A DNA stretch of 64,000 nt, from NCBI RefSeq assembly GCF_036417845.1, contig NC_089978.1, forward strand, positions 143,530,007 through 143,594,006, given 5' to 3'. Every line of letters begins with the position of its first letter. Position 1 is the stretch's first letter. Source of the stretch: Apteryx mantelli. Lineage: Eukaryota; Chordata; Aves; Apterygiformes; Apterygidae. The notes under the pieces are model-generated. The model saw only the letters and a list, made by a program, of their open reading frames with translations. It was not told the DNA's origin and did not search any database. The translations under genes were made by a program, and so were the position numbers. Positions 61,076-64,000 of this stretch are shown here, in pieces.

Positions 61076-63614
61076 AAAAAGCCACTGGCCTCTCCAGACA
61101 GTCATAACAAAAAAATGAGAACAGAGCTTCATTTTTTATCCTCGCTGAAATGTTTATTTGAAAGCAGCACGGCAAGGTGGAATAGTTTGATTTGATTAGC
61201 AAGTCTAAATGTATTAGCAGCAAGACAGAAACTATATTACAATTAGTGATAATTAGTCGCACTGATTACTTCAGACTGCAATACTGTTTGACAGATGTTT
61301 TTCCATGGTACAGTATTGCAATAAGAGAGTGCTTTACCCTTGTGGTCGTTCTTAGTTTTCTTTTTGGTGATACCTTCATCTTGTCATTGTTTGCTAAGGA
61401 AGTCTCCACTGTGGCTACTATAATTTGTGGCCTTACAAGTACAAATAGTCTTTTGAAAGTAAAGTTTAAACACAGAAAATACATCTTAGCTGTATGTCAT
61501 CTCCTGTTGAGGCTCGGCAGCCCTAGGGAAGGCCTCTCGTTCTCCATGGAAATGGTTACAACCTGTCCCATCATCTCTGCCTATCATCAGCCTTGTCCTT
61601 AAAGTCTGATCCCGAGCCCATTAAATGCCACCAGAGTCTCCCCTTTGACTGCAGAGGACTTTGGATCAGACGCCTGCAGGGAGAGATGAGCTTTGCCTGC
61701 CCGTCTGCTCAGCCCTCGGCCTCTGTAAAACACAGTGGGGACAGCTGATGGTTGTCAGGATTAGTGGCAAAACGATGCTTCTCAGAGTAGGATTAGCTAG
61801 AGTAAAGCCCGTGGGGGCACAGCATCCCACAGCGAGGAGATGACCTGCTCCGTTGGCTAGCTCAGGCCTACCTGCACAGAGAAACGTGTCAACCAAATTG
61901 CTGTTTTCAGATTGAGTAGGATGAGAGGAGGAGAGTGTTTGTTGGGGAACTACCATTTATGTGTCTATAAACCACCTCATATTCACTGCTTTGTTAGGTA
62001 CAAGATTATGAAGCATTCCCATAAATTGCAGATACCATCCTGAAGAGAATCACTTTTCATATTCGGTGTCCTCTGACTGTATCAAACGGTGCCTATGAAT
62101 CCTGTGACACAATCGTATTCTCTAGTTTTCAGGAACTATATAGAGCAAGCCCCTTTGGTTCAGCCTCACGGTGATAAACACATTAGGCTATGACAATCAT
62201 TCTCTTCCCTAGGAATAAGGCGATGATACAATTTTGGATATCTTGCTTTTGGTGTATGAGCAATAATCCCATTATCAGTCATCCAGAATAAACTGAATTA
62301 TGATATATATTAATATGGACCTGTGCACCGTCTGTGAGCTGTTTCGGGACAGATAAGCTATAAGTATGAATTCATACAATCCAATGTTTTAGGGGTTCTC
62401 CTAAGCATATATCTTGTGTTATTATGCATGTGTTTCTCTTGTTTCAAAACAGACTCTACAAACTACTTGTATCAGTTGGCAGATGTGATAGGTCATGGCA
62501 AAAGAGGTCACTTAAATGTGTAGCACACTTCCTTAAGCAGTCTAGTAGCAAAAGCCAGAGGTTGAACATCTGGAATTGCCTGTGAAAAACATTTGAAGAT
62601 GCCTGGACATGTAGCTCTGTAAGAAAGGTCTCGGTTGCTAATATTGCATGACCAGTCACTTCATGCCTATCAACTTCTTTAGAAGTGTGTGTGTATTTCC
62701 AGCTGGGTGAAGTTATGAGAGTCAAATACTAATTAGAAAAAATAAAGTTTAGGCACCATCTTGTCATTCTGGAGCTGAGATATTTATGACGTGTACCAAT
62801 GTGAGGTTGTATTTCAGACCATTTCATTCGGCAGATCACCTATTGGTTTTGACTACTCTGATAACATGGAGCCTTGAAGGATTTTTCTGTGTTGTGATGT
62901 ACCTAAGATAAGGCTGAGTGACTTGCACCGTGTACAGCTCTTCTGGTCTCTTCCGGTGTTTGGCTGCGATGTAAAATCAGGGTAACTGTACAGTAAGGGA
63001 GTATCAGCTAACCTATGTCATCAAGAAGGGTTAGGAGAGATTTGCTTGCTGAGTTTGTTCTCCAGTGGTGGGATCCTGCCCTCCTGTGAAGCTCTGAGCA
63101 CCCTTGGCTCTTGTGGACTTCTCTGTCCAGGGAGCATTTCTCCGGGGAGCTCAGCACCTGGCAGGACCAAGCCCAGAGCTTGTGGTGAGCTGCCACAGGA
63201 GCAGAGTGCCTGCTCCAATCTTGTTCGAGGAGGAAACCATCACAGAGTTTGGGAGAAATACATAGAACATGAAATTAGATACATTTGAGGAGCACATAAG
63301 AAATGGAGAGTGGGGGCAGGGAGGCTCAAGGCAGGACTGAAGGAAGAAGAGTGATTAACTGCCGGCCCAATCACAGCTCTGCCACCACACTCACTCCTGT
63401 AACCTCTGCCTCCCACTGCACACCGCTCCCCGGCTGGGAGCCTTCCTTCAGGATTGCAGAAGTTGTCTCACTTTTTATCTTCCAAAGTCCTTAAATAAAA
63501 AGCCTTTGCTTTTATATTGCCTTATCTTCCTCAGCTCTCGAAGCAATTAATAAGCACAAATTAGTACCAAACTCCCCAAGCCACTGTTGTACACAATGCT
63601 TGTCCCCTGCCTCC
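61076..63614. other. Intron 3 sequence, nothing specific
   Basis: Unique intronic sequence. 61190-61270 has homeodomain-like cores (GATAATTAGTCG, TGATTAC) and could be regulatory; nothing else stands out. Confidence 0.45.
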
Positions 63615-63725
63615 TTTGTTCAAAGATGGATGAAGGGAAGGATGAGGCTAAGTGAAATGACTAAGGTCATGCTGCAAGTTGGTGGCAGAGGTAGGAAGAA
63701 ACCTCCTGACTTGCATGCAGATCCA
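63615..63725 (+). repeat. MIR-like SINE relic
   Basis: GATGAGGCTAAGTGAAATGA, CTAAGGTCATGCTGCAAGTT and GGTGGCAGAGGTAGGAAGAA are close to the MIR core blocks GAGGCTAAGTGACTTGCC, AAGGTCACACAGCTAGT and GTGGCAGAGCCGGGA. It is the best preserved of the three MIR-like copies here. Confidence 0.6.
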
Positions 63726-64000
63726 CAATGGAGGCATTTTGAAGCTAATAGTCCCTTGAAATCAAAAGTTTATAGCTGTGTTTGTGGGGCTGGACCATAT
63801 TTCATACAGCTGCACCATCTCTGTGGTTTCTACCTGGTCAGCAGAAGAGGCTTCACTGAAATAATTATGCTCATGTGGCTTTGCAGCTGTAGTGAACAGG
63901 AACTGCACAGTAACTCCTTAAATAGTATATGAGCTTTCCCACTTGGGCGCAGTGCAAGCAGAACAATACTTTTCTCCAGCTCGAGCCTTACATGCTTATA

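Larger units (their letters stand above)
36203..64000 (+). other. PHF21B: PHF21B intron 3, 5' part (runs past the window)
   Basis: Everything after the exon 3 donor appears to be intronic. It includes a second CpG island (36880-37400), old SINE/LINE relics, a foldback element and short tandem duplications. Two exon-like cassettes in phase 0 are listed separately. No conserved PHF21B exon and no embedded gene were recognised. Confidence 0.65.

Noticed and set aside
1..64000. CRISPR arrays, operons, tRNA/rRNA genes, retroviral LTR pairs
   Set aside because: No regularly spaced repeats, no cloverleaf genes and no paired LTRs with internal coding regions were seen. The sequence is vertebrate nuclear DNA.

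Overview
The window looks like part of a bird chromosome, most likely a macrochromosome, because it is gene-poor, AT-rich and low in repeats. The main lineage evidence is a CR1 LINE 3' end at about 26218-26274, with the conserved block before the tail and the terminal octamer repeat typical of avian CR1. A much older antisense CR1 copy lies at 27822-28740. There are also decayed MIR/L2-like and foldback relics of the kind shared by birds, crocodilians and turtles. A non-avian archosaur or a turtle cannot be fully excluded. Nothing prokaryotic or viral was recognised, and most long open frames are chance.

The one gene recognised with confidence is PHF21B (PHD finger protein 21B), on the + strand. 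Its CpG-island promoter covers about 34200-34800. The first three coding exons are at 35192-35245, 35821-35853 and 36137-36202. All three are in phase 0 with canonical splice sites, and together they encode a 51-residue N-terminus ending in KKQIHERQSRIAALNEKQ. From 36203 to the window end is intron 3, at least 27.8 kb and still open. The AT-hook, PHD-finger and C-terminal exons must lie beyond 64000. PHF21B is the paralogue of PHF21A/BHC80, a subunit of the LSD1-CoREST histone demethylase complex.

Region by region: 1-34200 is 5' flanking sequence without a recognised gene. It does contain a candidate two-exon small gene at 11237-11388 and 12007-12151. These segments join in frame to encode about 98 residues with a WxxWxxW motif, a run of arginines and a cysteine cluster, loosely like a thrombospondin type 1 repeat. 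It also contains a CpG-retaining segment at about 15000-16740 that ends in a strong ZNF143-type promoter motif. 34200-37400 is the PHF21B 5' region, with two CpG islands, an NRF1 site, an inverted CCAAT box, very G-rich tracts, a poly-pyrimidine/poly-purine pair before the start codon and a (CGG)13 run in intron 3. 37400-64000 is intronic, with a foldback element, MIR/L2 relics, short tandem duplications and two small exon-like cassettes (50337-50393 and 52255-52299).

The most interesting leads are the unrecognised TSR-like exon pair, the 33-nt in-frame PHF21B exon 2 that I recall being absent from the human reference isoform, and the isolated ZNF143/CpG promoter-like patch 18 kb upstream of PHF21B.
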